64,000 nucleotides of DNA from Otis tarda (taxonomy: Eukaryota; Chordata; Aves; Otidiformes; Otididae). The stretch covers positions 56,063,001 through 56,127,000 of the forward strand of contig CM048552.1 of the NCBI GenBank assembly GCA_026413225.1, written 5' to 3'. Shown here piece after piece: positions 24,088 to 39,097 of the stretch. Each line of letters begins with the position of its first letter. The first letter of the stretch is position 1. The position numbers and the translations under genes are program-made. The notes under the pieces are model-generated. The model was not told where the DNA came from and did not search any database. It saw only the letters and a program-made list of their open reading frames with translations.

Positions 24088-24800
24088 CTGAGATGCCTCC
24101 AGTGCTCCGAACACTAGCATGGCCAATGCTGAGCCGCTCATATTCCAGTTTCATGTTCCCAAGGTCTTCTCCTGAATGTCCTTCACTGGCAAAAGAATTG
24201 GCTTCAATGCTTGAGCCTGGAGACCGTTTGGCCTTGCGACTGAAAAGCCCGCTAGCAAACCGCTTTCCTTGCTTTGAATTGGCTTGTGCATCTTCCTTCT
24301 TCATGTCACGAATAGACTCTCTAGACTTGGATTTATTTTTCAGGTCCATGTGGAGCCGGGAGAACAGTTTCTGAGGACTCCGATTCAGCTTGTTCAAGTT
24401 CTCCAGAGGTGGATCAATTTCTGGGAACTCTTGCTCCAATGTGACTAAGTCATTCAGAAACTGATTTAACCTTTTCTTTGACTCACTTGTTTCCTCCTTT
24501 TCCATGTTCCCCTGATTATCCTGCCTGTGTCGTGAAGCCCAGAGCATCATATCACCACGAGTTGCCCCTGCCACTAAACCGTACTTGGGGTTAATGAACT
24601 TCCGAGCCACGGTGGAGGAATGAAGGCCTGGCTTCCCAATTCCGAGAAGGAATGGGTTAGGAATACCTAGTTCCTTGCAGAAATTAACTTCCTCAGAGAT
24701 GGCATAAAGCTCACGAAACTCAACGTCAAACATCTCCACGTGCTGTCCTGTCAAGACGAGCAGGATGTTTCTGTCAATGTGGGATGAACTCCATGTGAAG
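24088..24800 (-). CDS. FAM83F: FAM83F exon 4: end of DUF1669 domain and C-terminal region
   Basis: This 713-base exon encodes residues 249 (split codon) to 486. It begins after TACTCTTAG with FTWSSSHIDRN, the end of the FAM83 (DUF1669) domain, and ends at CTCAG|GTAAAA. FAM83 proteins are scaffolds that anchor casein kinase 1 isoforms through an F-x-x-x-F motif with a conserved Asp. Here FDVEF (Phe273 and Phe277) and the Asp258 of HIDRN fit that motif. The domain continues through FRELYAISEEVNF and then gives way to a charged, Ser/Lys-rich, probably disordered tail with a RRAK-like stretch (FASGLFSRKAKRSPGSS) matching the mammalian RFSSRLFSRRAKR region. Codon 249 is AG|C, Ser. The frame stays open past the splice site to a stop at 24029-24031. 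The exon ends in phase 1, so another exon must follow. Confidence 0.93.
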
Positions 24801-25509
<709 letters not shown>

Positions 25510-26570
25510 CTAAGAGGGAGGTGAAAAAACAAAGTATCACAATAAATAGGGCAGAGAATTAGATAATTGCCAGCTCCAAGTCTTATTATATCCCTCACAT
25601 TATCTCACTACTTCTGGGACTACAGCTCATTTTGTATCAGCTGCCAGAAATCAGAAGGGCTGCTGAAAGGAAAGCATAGTGCCACAATACCTGTTGTCAT
25701 CCCCTGTCTATGCAAGTCACCCCCCTCCATCAGTTCATAGCCCTGTCCAATGGGTCAGCATCTTTGTAACCCTGCCTGCTGTCTTCAGCTATTCTTATTA
25801 GCCCACTGACAAGACAATGCTTTCAAAATCAAATAATCCTCCATCTCCAGTCTTGTGCTGTAGCTCAGAAGGCCCAGCCCAATTCAGGGGAATGAATCAG
25901 AGGAAGCTCTGAGTCACATCTGCACTCTCTCCATCCTGATCCCTATTCCACGGCACTCAGGAGCTCTTCTCCAGATGATGTTAGCAGGATCATAAAACCA
26001 AGGAACTTTGCAATACCTGTGCAGTGCAAAGGACACTGTTACTTGAAGGGTAATGTATGAGACAGGTCTATAGTAGGTTCTTTTTGTGCTTGTGTTCTGA
26101 TTCCCAACAACACATGGCTTAACAAAATTGGGAAAATTAGGACACTGTAGAATTTAATTATTACAGAAGAGAGGAGTAAACAATTATATTGCTCAAAAGA
26201 TAGATGTTTCCGGTCTGTTATAACAAAAGGAGAACCCTGACCTTTATAATTTTGCTAAGAAACCCAAATAGTTACAGTGTCCACCGAGATTCCTCACTGT
26301 TCAACAGACAGTGAAAAAACACAGAACTTTTTTGAACAAAAGGAGTAGGATAAGTGTCTCTACTGATGCCCTGAATAGATCAGCCAAGAACAATTTCTGA
26401 AGAAGAGGAAGGAAAAACTTTTCATGAAATGAATGAAAGTAGTTAGAAAAAGATAATACCTCTCCCCAAACCTCCCATCTCACACCCTTTGGCCAGCAAA
26501 CCTACGAGTAATAAAACAAAGCACTACCAGGTTCAGAGAAAACACAGATTTAAGGTTACATGATTTTCAA

Positions 26571-26594
26571 CATAAGAATATTATTATTCTTATG
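26571..26594. repeat. Perfect 10-base inverted repeat with 4-base loop
   Basis: CATAAGAATA and its exact reverse complement TATTCTTATG are separated by TTAT. It could form a small AT-rich hairpin. It lies deep in FAM83F intron 2 with no other supporting signal, so chance is the leading explanation. Confidence 0.85.
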
Positions 26595-26867
26595 AATAGG
26601 AATATTATTTGCACGTTGGACTGAATGTTATTCTGTTCATGGGTCCTGGCTGCACGAGGCTGAATTGCCAAACTGTCTAACATGAAACACACTCCCCTTA
26701 AAAACCAAAAGCATTGATTGTCAGTATAAGTTTAGAGCAAATTATCTTGTCACTCTGACACACAAATTTAGACCATTTTCTGCATTCCACCATCTGTTTC
26801 TGTAAGAGTTCTTTAACAATGAAAAGCTAAAAGGTATTGCGATCTGGAGTAATAAATCCAGGGTTGC

Positions 26868-27030
26868 GAGTCAGATAGTCCCAGTTCTGACACTATTCCC
26901 TGTGATACTCTGTGAATTCACCTTTGCCTTATTCTTCGCTCATCTGCGGAACAGGAGAATCATGAGGATCTGGCTCATGCCAGCACAGCCTTGGATCTCA
27001 CAAAGAGCTAAGTCCTATTATTATAAACGT
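26868..27030 (+). mobile_element. MIR-like SINE remnant (sense)
   Basis: The order GTCCCAGTTCTGACAC, TGTGATACTCTGTG, CACCTTTGCC, CTCATCTGCGGAACAGGAGAA and TATTATTATAA follows the MIR core, whose consensus has a TGTGACCTTGGGCAAGTCAC block and a CTCATCTGTAAAATGG block. Divergence is high, as expected for an element predating the bird-mammal split. Ends are approximate. Confidence 0.6.
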
Positions 27031-27299
27031 CACTGACAGCTTAAATATTGATAGGCTATAGAAATCAGCATGCAGGAACGAGTTATTATAAGAACGCAGA
27101 CTTCTTTCAAAAAACATTTTTCTGAATATAACTCTTACCTTTTGAATCTGCTTCTATTTCCCCCACTAAAATACAGCAGTGCCAGTACAAATTCTGACTA
27201 ACAGTACCTGATGATACTACTATTTTGCAGTCATCTATTGCTTGATCTGTCTGGAGCCCTGTGTGGGCACTAGCTAATTAATGCTCCCAATTCTGCTGA

Positions 27300-27412
27300 A
27301 AGTATTATTACCCTGTTTTAAAGACAAGGAGCCTGAGAGAGAAAAAGATGAAGTGACTTGCCCAAGGCCTAGCAGTGAGTCATATGTGTGGGATGCTGAA
27401 TGCAGGTTGGGT
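27300..27412 (-). mobile_element. MIR-like SINE remnant (antisense)
   Basis: TATTATTACCCTGTTTTAAAG, AAGGAGCCTGAGA and GAAGTGACTTGCCCAAGG are clear antisense matches to the MIR core region around TTACAGATGAGGAAACTGAG and the GTCACTTGCCCAAGG block. This is the best-preserved MIR-like piece in the window. It lies in FAM83F intron 2. Confidence 0.8.
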
Positions 27413-30400
27413 AGAGCACAGGAGAAAAGGTGCCCTTTCCAGTATTTAGAATAACATTTGTAGTTGGCTGGCTGATCACCTGAACTATTTTTTTTCCCTT
27501 GCTGAGTAAAGTTGGATGTGGGATTTGCCAAATCACAGATTATTGACTGCAAGTGTCAAGAAGGACCTCAGTTCTTCAAATCAGTCAACAGTTCTGACAT
27601 GTCACATACCTTTGTGAATCAAGAAGTATCAGCCTCTGTGAGCAGAAAGTTTCTTAGAATGTAACAAGTGTGGATTTTATTGTGTTTGTATGTTATATCA
27701 CCTTCTTTTGGTGGAAAGAAAGCACGTTTGAATTTCTGCAGTAACTGAGCTACATGCAACGCTTAGAAAGGCACAGCAGGGATAGAACCAAACACTTGAA
27801 CACATAAACTTCCTTGAACAAAGTAGGCACAGGAGTGCATAAATACATCTTGAAATGCAGAAAACAAGCACAAAGTCATATAAACATTGAGTCACTTAAC
27901 AGGTTATTTGTATAATGTTTTCTGCCTTGAAGGATCTTGGAGCATTTGTAGACTGATATATCAAGCTGCACAGAGGAGGAACACGCCTGGGTTCACATAC
28001 TGAAGACTACACAACAACAAAAGAGGAAAGACAAATATAAATGAGGTGAGATTGCAGCCATTTTGGGGGGGCACTGGTGTTACAGTAGTAGCAAATATGT
28101 CGGGTAGAGGACCAGTTAGTTCACCAGACAGAAGTGTCCCATCCAGATCTGTATTCTTGCAGAAGCCTGCTTAAGGTTTGTTATATCCTGGCTTATGGAA
28201 CTGCAGTCTGCATTAATTTTCCACATTTCCTTTATACAGACTTGCACCACTCCTCATCATGACTAACGTCTCCTGGCAGCAACTTAATATGGACTGGTAA
28301 CAGTCAAGCCTGACAGAGCATCCTAATACAAACAGTGAAGGAATCAGTCTTTCTTGCTTTACTGTGATGCACTTTTAAACCTTGCCGTGAATCCACAGAA
28401 AGTTAAATCAGACCGAGTTCAGTAATAGGCTGTGTTGTGCCTGATGCTTAGCCGGGGTTGAGTAGGGGGGATACACAAAACAGAGTCTAAATGGAAGTGC
28501 TGTAAGTACTTCCACCAGGGAATTCTGTGTGTACCTTCCCTCTTAGAACAACCACTGACATATATGATGCAAAGCAAGCAGGGATCTTTATTTCAAGTTG
28601 GGATGGATGGCATGAGTGACCTCTATAAACTAACAGATATAAGATTAAGGTGAGGCAACAGACAAAAGCAGTAGCTGATAGATGACAATGATTTAACAGT
28701 CCCTTATATTGACTACATTTTTCAAAAAGGGGAGATCCCCTTTCTGGTCTCCCTGGAAAAATCAGATCACTTCAGTCCATAGAACCTGCTGGAGTAGCTC
28801 CTTTGTTTTCTTGTACTACTGTTTCACCTGAGCACAGGGCTGAGGGGAGGCCCCAGATACCCATTATTTCCCTCTCTAAAATCCTAGATGGAGGTACCAC
28901 AGAAGGGGGAAAGAGGAAGAAAGATATGGGATTCATGTGAACAGGACCACAATAACATCAGTAAAGGAATTTTTCTTATTATTTTGATCTGCAAGATAGT
29001 AATTTCATTCTCCAGGTCAGAGAGATGGGTGGTAGGTGCTCATCTTGCTCAGGGACACAAAAGCAGCCACCAACTAATGCTGGGAAACACTGTGGACTTA
29101 TCCTATGTGTTTGCCCTGAACAGTTTTGGAAAGGGCATGCTTGTTGCCAAAATAGTAACACTTGCAGGTATTCAATAGAATAGGATAGAATGCAGCTAGC
29201 TGGACCTGACCTGCCAAGGTCATTACTGGGTATTACCTATTTGGGTCTTTGCAAAAAGAGAGCCTTTTAAGCCCCAATTTTCAAAAGGTCACAAGCAGCC
29301 TAGAAGAATTCTCTAACAGATAATTTAAAAACCAAGAGCACTGCATCACATTACATCCAGCTTCTCCCTCACGTGAGTCAGGAATTGATGAGGAAGGACT
29401 TTAAATACTGAAATGAAATTCCAAAAATTTCTTAGGCAGAAACTTTTAAGAATTCCTGGAGTGAGGGGAGGAACTCCTTACAGGTTGGGAAAATGAGTGT
29501 AAAAATTAACATGAAGGTGAACTTCCTGCAGGTAACTCATCCCCTGGGCTTGCTTGGAGCTCTAGGTGAACTCCCTGTCTTTGAGCAGGAAGAGTCTGTT
29601 ACTGGTGTCTTGGTTAGCAGAAGCACGGGGAGAAAGAGAACTGGTGAGAACACTCACCCTCGGGTCAACAAAAAGAGGACTTTTTGTGGGGCTACGAATT
29701 TTGTATCTATGAGAACTTTGATTCATTGTGATCTCTGAAGAACACTCTTGTGTCAAATATAACAGAAGTCTGGGAAACCATGGAAGGCTCAGGAAGCCTT
29801 GTGACTCAGACACACAAGGCATACTCTCACTAACATCCCAGGATGAATGTGCTGATGGTTGAATTTAAGTGCATTTCTAGTGATCTCTGCCCTTCAGACA
29901 AAAATTGAGGTTTTCTCATTTCACGCTTGGAGTCAGTAAAGAACTTTTTGTCTTTGCAGAGTGAGGTACTGTCTTCCTACAGCAGTTTCCCTCCTGCGAG
30001 ACTGTCAGCACATCATGATACCTTGCCATCTCAAAATGATACAATAGCCAGAAATTTTGTGAAAACACTCAGCACTGTATGTAGAAAAGAAGGGCAAAAT
30101 CCAGTGTTAACAGTAAATCTCCCTGTATTAGGACTGCTGAACTATTCATTCTGCATTGGATGAAAGGGCAATGGAAACAAAAGGGCAGGAATCACAGAAC
30201 AATCTGAGCATCTGGTGACGACAGAAGACAGAATAAGCATCCTGACCCCGCAGCAATGACAGCCCATGGTAATGTGTCATCTCTCTCTCCCTGGGATCAG
30301 AACCTGCCTCTAAATCTTAAAGTTACATCTCACATTGCTGCAACTTTCTGAGAAAAAGCAATCCTGTAAATCTTGCACAAGCATTCCGAAGGAAGCTGGG

Positions 30401-30737
30401 AAGAAGGGCAGGAAGGAAGAGTATGCAATTCCTTTGCTGACAAACTGCAGCCCACTGGTGAAATCTTTTAGAAGAAAGCAAAACAGTTACACAAAGAGAC
30501 AGTGTAAGGAGAGAATGTTTTCCCTGTTGCTGAAAATCTGTAGAAAAAACTCAAACATGAAAGCAGATGTCAGGAGAAAGACACACCATAAATAAGAAAT
30601 GGGTGACTTATAAGAGTTAACAGCACAAGAGTTTCTCATTCTTCCTCAGCAATTCCAACATCCTCTGTGATCCAGCAATGCAGGACAAAATGCTTCTACC
30701 TGAACAAGACCAGAGGCCCAGCTTGCTTTCTTGCTTT

Positions 30738-31249
30738 AAATCACAGAATCATAGAAGACTTTGGGTTGGAAGGGACCTTTAAAGGCCATCTAGTCCAACC
30801 TCCCTGCAAGGAACAGGGACATCTCCAACCAGATCAGGTTACTCAGAGCCCCGTCCAACCTGGCCTTGAATATTTCCAGGGATGAAGCATCCACCACCTC
30901 TCTGGGCAACCTGTGCCAGTGTTCCACCACCCTCATTGCAAAAAATGTCTTCCTTATATCTAATCTAAATCTACCTGCTTCTAGCTTAAAACCATCACCC
31001 CCTCATCCTGTTACAACAGGCCCTGCTAAAAATTTTGTCTCTCTCTTTCTTATAGGCCCCCTTTAAGTACTGAAAGGCCGCAATAAGGTCTCCCCAAAGC
31101 CTTCTCTTCTCCAAGCTGAACAAACCCAGCTCTCTCAGCCTGTCCTCATAGGAGAGGTGGTTCAGCGCTCTGATTATCTTCGTGGCCCTCCTCTGGACCT
31201 GCTCCAACAGGTCCATGCCCGTCTTATGTGGAATCTGGGTCTTCAACAC
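30738..31249 (-). mobile_element. CR1 LINE 3' fragment, 5'-truncated
   Basis: Read on the minus strand, this encodes the C-terminal part of CR1 ORF2 ([53 protein letters not shown]), then frame-broken sequence, and ends with the CR1 3' terminus and a short tail at 30738-30760. It is about 510 bases, in the same orientation as FAM83F, inside intron 2. It is the same subfamily as the copies at 187 and 50491. Stops and frameshifts make it inactive. Confidence 0.95.
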
Positions 31250-32211
31250 TAAAAGTTCAAAACAACCCTCTACACATCACATCAATGAGTTGGGGGTGGG
31301 AGGAGTCCTCAAGGGGAAGCCTTAACCTTGCTTGAAATTCCTTGGGTATCTAAAGCCTGGTGTAGCAGCATAGATACATCCAAGGCAGCCTTGGGCAGGA
31401 CACTAAGAGGCTATCTTCCTTGAGAGGCAAATGACATGTTTTCCCCTTGCAGGAAGACTCTTCACAGTCCTTCTACAGTACCACAGAGAGCAATAAACTG
31501 CATTGACCTTAACAAGATTAACTAAAGCCTTAGCCATCCTTGAAAAGGAATACAACAGCCTTAAGGGGAATTTAAGATACAGTATGAGATAGTTGGGAAA
31601 ACAGGGGGAAAAGTTGAAGGAGAGCACTCTGTGGGCTGGAGCTCTGCAGAAGAGTGAACAACTAGGTCAAAGAAAGATGTTAAAAAGTTATTCTCAGTGG
31701 ATCTCCTTCAGCTCAGCTTGTATTTGGACTTTTTTTTAGCTGAAGGAGTCTAATGAAAAAACATAGCAAGGGCTGCTGTGAGAGAAGGGAGGCACAAAAA
31801 GGACACAGAAGAGTTTTCTCCTGCTTTTGATGGCATCAGTTCAAACTCTGCCTCTTTGGAAAGGGTAATGCAACTAGGCTGCTGCAGGACCTAGTCACTG
31901 CTGTAGCATGCCACTGTGATGATTGGTTTTGGAGTGTAAACTCTGTGTAGATACCTACGGAGAAAAAGGTAAGAGGAAGAGCAGAAGGGGACCGCTTACT
32001 CTTTAAAGATGGAGAAGGCAGACAAAAAGGAACTCGCCTCTCCAATAGCATAGCATTTTTTTTTTTTTCTAAAATGCCAGGGTGTCTTTTCATTCACTCT
32101 AACCAGGAGTTAAAATATGCAGTACTGAAGACATCGCTCCTGCACACAATGACATGGTGAGAAAAGTACTGGGAAATAGGTACCAGGGCAAATGGAACTA
32201 CTGCTGTGATT

Positions 32212-32757
32212 TCACAGTTTTGACCAAAGAAACTTGAGCCTAGGCCACAGAATACTCCTGAAGCTTGAAACAGGTCTATTATAATGATGTCTATGTCTTG
32301 CTTTCAAAGACACAAGAGGAAAGAAAATTTCATCTCTGTTTTGGAGAAAGATGAGAAAGCTGCTCGGCTGGATGTCTTTTTTGATGAAGTTCAGAAACTC
32401 CGAGCAGAAGGGTCGTTCACAGGAGCACTGCTCAGACATAAGCAAATAATTTTCATCCAGATTTAAGATGATTCTCCTAAGATGCTTAATATGAGCCTCT
32501 ATAACCTTCAGAGCTTTTTGAGTTTTTATCGTGGTTTTTTTTAACCTATTAATTGAGTGTTTATGGAAGATCTGCCATTCCTGCAGGCAAAAAGGCACTT
32601 TTTCCCCCCTCCTGATGCTCAGAAGAACAGTCACATCACAAGTGGAGCAACTCTGACATCCCATAGGTTGTTTCCAACCTAGCAACTTTTTTAATATTTG
32701 GAACAAATCTGTCATAGTGGCAGTGACTAAAAAACATGAAAAAAGCAAGGAATACAA
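32212..32757 (-). other. Unexplained 181-codon open frame in FAM83F intron 2
   Basis: The frame opens with MYSLLFSCFLVTATM, hydrophobic at first, and continues as a Lys/His/Ser-rich sequence with several Cys residues. I recognise no family. No obvious splice sites connect it to FAM83F, and the FAM83F exons join without it. An opposite-strand 60-codon frame (32284-32466) overlaps it. In AT-rich DNA such a frame can arise by chance; a decayed transposon is also possible. Confidence 0.2.
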
Positions 32758-33378
32758 TACTAACTATAAACACACAAAGGATTTCAGTCTGTATGTAATG
32801 GCATGAGAGCCTACTGAGGCTGCTCCTGCCAGCCAAGCTAGGATGAGTACTCTGCTGGCACTATATGAAGGCATACTCTGATATGGAACTGCGGAGCAGC
32901 TATGCTTCTCAGTCCCTTATGTTCTCAGGCAAAGGAGGACTACAAGCTCATTCACTCCCAGATGATGACTGCTAGATAGGGAAGTTTGGATTTCACAGAG
33001 TATATGTGTCTTGTAGCTGGGATCCACGCAGACAATAACTCAAAGAGCTACTCTGGACTCATCTGAATCCTTGTACAGGAGACCCACAGGAATTTCCTCA
33101 GACAATTTTCTTCCCAAACAGGAATTTTTAGGTCACATGAGCCAAGCAACTACATAGACCCCTGTCTCAAGTGAAAGGCAAAAAAGTCCAAATCTTTCTC
33201 TTTCTTTCTGTATTAGCAAGCCACTCTCTTATTCCTCTGTGTTCCATCAACCCCTGTCTAAGTGCTGAGATGTGACTTGCAGGGAGGAAGAGAGATGTTT
33301 GCCTGTCCAAGAGAGTTCCAAGATTCATTACAACCGAAAAAGGCCACTGACCTGCAGGAAATAATGGTTCAGGATTTA

Positions 33379-33621
<243 letters not shown>

Positions 33622-36000
33622 TCACTGGTGCAAAATAAAGGAGAACACTGATACCAGAATATGGAGGAGGAGGATATAGGGGAGACAAAAGTACAGGGAT
33701 GTAAACGCCCAAGCGCTACCAATAATCTTGTAATTTTCTGGCTCGGCTCCTGCTGCACTTTGGAAGGAACTTAATAAATGTCTTTGAGACTTCTCTTTCT
33801 AGGGGAAGATAGCTTATTTCAGCAGCCTGAGGAATGCCAAAGACAAATACCTAATTCTTCCTCTGTATTGTGAAACTTTTGTTGCCTCTGTAAGGATCCA
33901 CTTAAACAAAGAAGAACACTGAAAACAGATTGAAAAAAAAGAGTGAAAACCACAACTCTAACGCTTAATCAGAAGGTGAGTAATGGAAGAATGAATGTGC
34001 AGAGGAATCAGGGCCTGAATCCTCAGCTATAGTGCACAGTGCAGACAAAACATTTTTATTTTCCTTTTTTTCCCAGTTCCCAGTAAGAAGTCTGCTCTCA
34101 GGGCTGGCTTCCCGAGGAATGTCTTATGGAGCTCAAACATAAGCACTTCATATTTGTCAGGAAGAGACTGGAGTGGGTGTTCAAGATTTGGAGGCAAAAT
34201 GATCATTCTCTCCCTTCACAGGTACATTTTTTTTTTCTGGTATAAAACTAATCCCTCTTTCTAGGCATAGATTTTTACATAAAAACAAGAGGTTGCACTG
34301 ACGTGACAGACAAGCCTGAACATTCATAGGAATGAGTAAGAACAAAACCAAGAAGGTTATGGGCAACTTTAATGCTGATCTTACATGCTTTGTGTTCCTC
34401 TCCCTTTCTGTATCTTTTACACCATTAGAAAGATCAATTCACTTTTCTTCCTGACAGAGTTATTCTCTCCAACATTTGAAAGGCTACGAATGAAGGAAAC
34501 TACTGTTTTCCTAGTCCCGCTGGGTAACGTCAACTTGCCAGGGTAGAGCACTCATGCTCACAGTATGCTGGGAATAGAGTTGCCTAAATTTTAACTTCCC
34601 AGGTGCTGGGATCACAGTGACAAGCCAAACTGTGCTGGCGCCAGCACATACAGGTGCGAATGGAGCTGAAGACTGGATCAAACAGTAGGATTTTCTTCAC
34701 TTCAGGTTTGGAGGAGGTGCAGCTCAAGTTGCAGGAAGCTCCCTATGGAAGGGGGAATAATTCTCACCAGACACCTCTTTCCTTTGAAAAATGTCCTTGA
34801 ACAAATTGCTTTTGGGAAAGTGATGCCACAGTAAATGTCCCCTACTGTGTTTGCTGAGTCTCTGCTTGTATGGCCAACAACAACCAACACATCTGTTCCG
34901 TCAGGCTCCTTCTGTCAACAGCGCTTACACAAGCTTTTCTTTGTTAGAAAAAGAAAAAAAAAAAAGCTGAGCATGTTTATGCTCATCCTTAACACGTAGG
35001 TTCCCGATACAGGTGAACTATGGTGGAGCTACATTATACTAATAGTAGGTCCCTCAATAACTTCTGCTAGGCAGAACTGGATTTCAGGTCCTGCCTTGGT
35101 TCTCACTTCCCAGCACAAAGCAGCAAGATGTAGAGAATGGTACCAGAACCTCTGAAAATTAAAATACAGCGAACTTGTGCCACTTTATTCCTAAACAGGA
35201 TATATATCTGCCATATACAGGCAGATTATAATTAAAGGCACGAAAAGTTCATGCATTATTTCAGGCCTGTTGTGCTCCCTCTCCCCTCCACACACTGTGG
35301 TATGGATGTAGTTATTTAGGAGCAAGGATGCCAGATAATACTCATTTGAAGTAAGAACATCCACATCATTGAATGTGGGAACTGATCAATAATAGATAGC
35401 AGAAGTGTGAATTTGTTTTCTTTCCATGCCCTCCATTTGCAGTGAATCCAATGACTGCAGAAATTACAACACGTCCTGGACAAACCACTAACTGTGAGTG
35501 CTGTGCTTGCAATATGAAGGATGGTTCCCTCCAGGCTTTGGGGCCCTGGGTCAGTTCAGGCTTCTTTGCAAGACTGTGGACTAAACCCATGAAAACTGTA
35601 GTCCTGTATGAAAAGCGGATGAGCTGCCTTGCAGGTAGCAGCTCCAAACCAGCAAAACACGAGGTGGGCAACCCCGCTGCTGGTCTGTTAGTCTTTTCAG
35701 ATCTCTGCCACAGCTAGTGATCTGTCAAGATTACCTAGGAGCGTTCCCAAATACAGCAAATCAGAGCATGAGTGTCTACCCCTGAAAGAGGTTTTCTCCA
35801 TTCCTCTATCTGTCCTATGGATGATAACTTATCTGTAGGGCCCATAGGTGTGCCTAGCTCTTCACAGGTATTTACAGATTGGCAAGCATTAACTTGCCAA
35901 TCTCATTGCGGCAAGGTTGCTTAATTAACTTGTGTGTAAAATACTGATGATAAGCCACCCACAGACATGTGCCACACATTACTAGTATCTGTTTAGACCA

Positions 36001-36011
36001 CCCCCCCCCCC
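36001..36011. repeat. Poly-C run (11 C)
   Basis: Eleven C bases are followed by ATCCCCTAAAAAAACC. This is low-complexity sequence in FAM83F intron 1. Confidence 0.9.
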
Positions 36012-36565
36012 ATCCCCTAAAAAAACCAAAACAACCAAAACCTACTGTCATCTATGGAATGAAAAGCTGCCATCTGGAGATTTTTTTTTTGCCATGGCCT
36101 GCTCAGCTGAACACAATAGGCATAGTTATCTACGAAAAGGACCATTAAACACTTACATGGCTGTTAAACATGAAACCACCTTTGGGCTGGGAGGGGCACT
36201 GTTCATCCAGTCAGTGAAAAAATAAAAATCTACAAAGGAATTAATTACTTTTAAGTGCCAGGCACAGCTATTAAAAAGAGCAAAGTTTCACAGCCCTTGC
36301 ACACTCTGTAGAGGCATCTGCAGCGGTGCAGAGGATGTGAAGTTGCACTAAATTGGAGTGTAAGCATTTTACAGCTTCTGGCTCTTCTAAACGACTGATC
36401 ACACCAGCCGCTGAACAGGATTACGAAGTGTGCGCTTATTTCTGTGAGCAGGGAGCTGAGATCACCTGCTGGATTAATGCCTCACTGGAAAGTTTTTTTT
36501 TGTGTTTCCCAGCAGATTTGGCTTAAAGAAGTCTGCAAAGGTCCTGCATATGGTGTGTGTTGGGT

Positions 36566-36583
36566 GGGGGGGGGGGGGGGGGG
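36566..36583. repeat. Poly-G run (18 G) with purine-rich flank
   Basis: Eighteen G bases are preceded by GTGTGTGTTGGGT and followed by AAGGGGGAGCAGGTGGAGGAGG. The plus strand can form a G-quadruplex; the transcribed strand of FAM83F intron 1 carries the C-rich complement. Run length may be inaccurate because of sequencing slippage. Confidence 0.9.
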
Positions 36584-36788
36584 AAGGGGGAGCAGGTGGA
36601 GGAGGAAATAACTGCTGAATTAAAAAGCAGAAAAAACAGAAAGCAGCAAAACTAAGAGGAGGAACGAAATGTCTTACACTGTTATCCCATTTCCCTGGGG
36701 GGATGTCAGCTCTGAGGGGGATCATTCCCTGGGTGGTCTTCCCAGGAAACTTCACCTGTACCTAAAAAAACCTTGTCATTGCCCCCTA

Positions 36789-38130
<1,342 letters not shown>

Positions 38131-38369
38131 TTTTGGGGTGCAAATACAAAACTCCATGTGAGAGGGTTTTCCTTTTTTTTCAGACGTGGCAGCCACCTGA
38201 GGGGTGCTCATGGGGAAAGCAGGGACATGAGCGGATGACCAAAGCACTATGGTGGCCACAAGCCGTGGTCCGGCGGCAGCGGCTGGCTGCTGCCTGGCCC
38301 TCTCCAAAGCCACTTAGAGAGCAGCAGTAGCAGCTCAGCAACTCCCCAAAAAGCAGGAGGTGGGATGGA

Positions 38370-38465
38370 TCCCTGTTTACAGATGGGAAAATGACAGCGT
38401 GATTTGCTCCAGGCTGCCCAGCAGACTGGCTGGTGTCAGAGCTGGGAACAAACCAGCCCTCCTCC
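38370..38465 (-). mobile_element. MIR-like SINE remnant (antisense)
   Basis: CCCTGTTTACAGATGGGAAA, TTGCTCCAGGCTGCCCAGCA and GTCAGAGCTGGGAACAAACC follow the antisense MIR order (TTTACAGATGAGGAAA, then TTGCCCAAGGTCACACAGC, then AGAGCCGGGATTCGAACC). It lies just upstream of the FAM83F promoter. Confidence 0.72.
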
Positions 38466-39097
38466 CAGTCTGTGGCTGGGAACGTGAATAAATACCCCTG
38501 GCTCGACACGCGCGTCCCAGCTGAGAGACCAGAGGCTGTAATGTTAAATTATGATTTTTGCGCGGTACGCGATAGTTGCTAGGGGCCCTAATCAAGATTC
38601 AGGCCCCGCTGCGGTTTGCGGCATGTACACAAAGGATAAAAAGCAGTGCTTCCCCCTTCCAGCCCAGGGACAGAGCCGGCAGGGATGAGCAAGGAAATGG
38701 GGATAAAGGCAAGGCAGGGGTGAAATACAAACATTCAGAGGCATTTGCAGCGCTTTATGGACGTGATTAGCCCTAAGTGCTCGCATGCACAAAAAACTGT
38801 AGGAACAGAGCTGCTGGAGCCATTCTTTGTCTCCTCTCTATAAGCAATCACCTGTGCTCAGTGTGAGTTAGCTTAAAAATCCAAGGATGAGGTGGGGCAC
38901 AGGAGCCCCTTTAGGTAGAAGGGAGAAATTTATTATTCCAGACTGTCATCAATAGCTGTTCCTAGCATGAAATTCACTTAACATTTGAAATTGCACTTTG
39001 CAGAGGTCTACTCCTCTGCCTATCAAGTCTCTTTTAAAAATTAATTTCAATATAGGGTCTCTTAGCCTGATTTCTGATGGAAATGAGGCTTATGTGG

